Shown: positions 49,568 to 50,735 of the stretch, in pieces
How the letters are laid out: each line of letters opens with the position of its first letter
How positions within the stretch are numbered: the first letter of the stretch is position 1
Source: DATMBL01 sp050735975
GTDB lineage: Bacteria > Desulfobacterota > Binatia > UBA9968
NCBI GenBank assembly: GCA_050735975.1
Contig: JBOHVS010000240.1
Location: 1-50,735, forward strand
Direction of reading: 5' to 3'
Length of the DNA: 50,735 bases
The notes under the pieces: generated by a model
Databases searched by the model: none
The model's input: only the letters and a program-made list of their open reading frames with translations
Told to the model about the DNA's origin: nothing
Made by a program: the position numbers and the translations under genes

Positions 49568-50735
49568 ATGAGCACTGAACCCAATAAAGTCATCTATTCG
49601 ATGGTCGGCGTCAGCAAGTACTACGACAAGAAGGCCGTTTTAAAAGACATCTATCTTTCCTATTTCTATGGCGCCAAAATCGGCGTCATCGGTCTCAACG
49701 GATCGGGCAAATCGTCGCTGCTGCGGATCCTGGCGGGCGTGGACAAGGAGTTTAACGGCGAGGCCGTTGTCTCGCCGGGCTATACGGTCGGCTGTCTGGA
49801 GCAGGAACCGTTAATAGACGATTCGCGAACGGTGCGCGAAGTCGTGGAAGAAGCTGTACAAGAGACGGTCAATCTGCTGAAAGAGTTTGAAGCGATCAAC
49901 GCCAAGTTTGGCGAACCGGTGTCTGACGACGAAATGAACGCGCTGCTTGAACGGCAGGGCGAGGTGCAGGAGAAGCTCGACCATCAGGATGCCTGGGATC
50001 TGGATGGGCGGCTGGAGATGGCCATGGATGCGCTGCGCTGTCCGCCGCCGGATACCCGGGTGTCGGTGTTGTCCGGCGGCGAACGTCGCCGGGTTGCGTT
50101 GTGCCGGTTGCTCTTGCAAAAGCCCGACATTCTTCTGCTGGACGAGCCGACGAATCACCTCGATGCAGAGTCGGTCGCGTGGCTGGAACATCACCTGCAG
50201 AGTTATCCGGGAACGATCATCGCGGTGACCCACGATCGATATTTCCTGGACAACGTCGCGGGTTGGATTCTGGAACTGGATCGCGGCGAGGGCATCCCGT
50301 GGAAAGGCAATTACACCTCGTGGCTGGAACAGAAGCAGGAGCGTCTACGTCGCCAGGAAAAGTCGGAAAGTGAAAGGCAGAAGACGCTCGAGCGCGAGCT
50401 CGAATGGATTCGCATGTCGCCCAAAGCGCGTCGCGCCAAGGGTAAGGCGCGCATTACGGCGTACGAAACATTGCTCGACCAGGAGTCACAGAAGCGACGG
50501 GAGGATTTGGAGATTCACATTCCACCTGGGCCGCGCCTGGGCAACATCGTGATCGAAGCGGAAGGGGTCAGCAAAGCATACGGCGATCGCCTCCTAGTAG
50601 AGGACATGACGTTCGCGCTGCCTCCGGGCGGCATCGTCGGCGTAATCGGCCCGAACGGTGCCGGGAAGACGACGTTGTTTCGCATGATCACGGGGCAGGA
50701 GCAACCCGACAGCGGAACGATTCGAACGGGTGAAA
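49568..50735 (+). CDS. ettA: EttA-type ABC-F translational ATPase (3' end off the window)
   Basis: 389 codons from ATG 49568 are open to the right edge. The first nucleotide-binding domain has Walker A GLNGSGKSS, signature LSGGERRRVALCRLLL, Walker B DILLLDEPTNHLD and THDRYFLDNVAGWILELDRG. The linker with MSPKARRAKGKARI is the P-site tRNA interaction motif, and the second domain begins with Walker A GPNGAGKTT. YSMVGVSKYYDKKAVLKDIY at the start and the arm region (QETVNLLKEFEAIN) match EttA, an ABC-F factor that gates the first elongation steps according to ATP level. No Shine-Dalgarno site is obvious. Confidence 0.94.
   Translation, partial: MSTEPNKVIYSMVGVSKYYDKKAVLKDIYLSYFYGAKIGVIGLNGSGKSSLLRILAGVDKEFNGEAVVSPGYTVGCLEQEPLIDDSRTVREVVEEAVQETVNLLKEFEAINAKFGEPVSDDEMNALLERQGEVQEKLDHQDAWDLDGRLEMAMDALRCPPPDTRVSVLSGGERRRVALCRLLLQKPDILLLDEPTNHLDAESVAWLEHHLQSYPGTIIAVTHDRYFLDNVAGWILELDRGEGIPWKGNYTSWLEQKQERLRRQEKSESERQKTLERELEWIRMSPKARRAKGKARITAYETLLDQESQKRREDLEIHIPPGPRLGNIVIEAEGVSKAYGDRLLVEDMTFALPPGGIVGVIGPNGAGKTTLFRMITGQEQPDSGTIRTGE

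Overview
The window is about 50.7 kb of dense, single-chromosome-type bacterial DNA of moderately high GC. It has no tRNA, rRNA, phage structural genes or transposase that I can see. The gene mix points to an uncultured, environmental, metabolically versatile bacterium. It includes several solute-capture ABC systems and orphan NMT1/TauA-type binding proteins, a TctAB pair, a UbiD decarboxylase, a bicupin ring-cleavage dioxygenase, a LigAB extradiol dioxygenase, an ADP-forming acyl-CoA synthetase, a PycB/OadA-type carboxyltransferase and glycine-reductase-type genes with selenocysteine. This combination recalls deltaproteobacteria-like and candidate lineages such as Binatota, Rokubacteria or Tectomicrobia. 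That placement is inference from gene content only.

Region by region. 1-2.99 kb is accessory-looking: a truncated winged-helix protein, a CigR-like LPPGL-repeat protein, a decayed binding-protein relic, a 16-bp operator-like palindrome, an excisionase-type HTH gene with a coiled-coil partner, and a block of CACGAAG repeats. 3-6.4 kb (minus strand) holds a heme-oxygenase-like di-iron/iron enzyme, a bicupin dioxygenase and a UbiD decarboxylase, a plausible aromatic-acid module. 7.4-13.8 kb holds an acyl-CoA synthetase and an Fbp/Pot-type ABC importer. 13.9-19.1 kb holds a leaderless NMT1-type protein, an LVIVD beta-propeller, a zinc-lobe reductase, and a LigB / UPF0016 / LigA cluster. 19.1-24.7 kb holds TctAB, an MltD-type transglycosylase, citrate synthase and SixA. 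24.9-28.2 kb is a polar-amino-acid ABC operon.

28.2-34.7 kb holds a PPOX flavoprotein, a MITE-like insertion, a phosphoglycolate-phosphatase-like gene, an NMT1 binding protein and a macrodomain-grdC-grdA operon. The grdA reading frame is intact only if an in-frame UGA at 31187-31189 is read as selenocysteine. This region ends with a HAD-like protein that has lost its catalytic aspartates and an HNH/membrane-protein pair. 34.9-40.4 kb holds RidA, an FMN hydroxyacid oxidase / LemA / HtpX / zinc-ribbon operon (HtpX apparently starts at CTG), a second MITE copy, a two-domain VOC protein and a ferredoxin. 40.5-46.4 kb holds Nudix, CutA, an MTHFS-like protein, EmrAB and hisI-hisG. 46.4-49.4 kb is a minus-strand operon of small membrane protein, TPR lipoprotein, Fe-S protein and carboxyltransferase. 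EttA runs off the right edge.

Intergenic spaces carry several recurring short repeat families. Family A has two copies with 14-bp inverted ends and 7-bp target duplications. Family B is about 125 bp with two full copies and three fragments. Several lower-complexity families are also present. They are the clearest structure not explained by genes.
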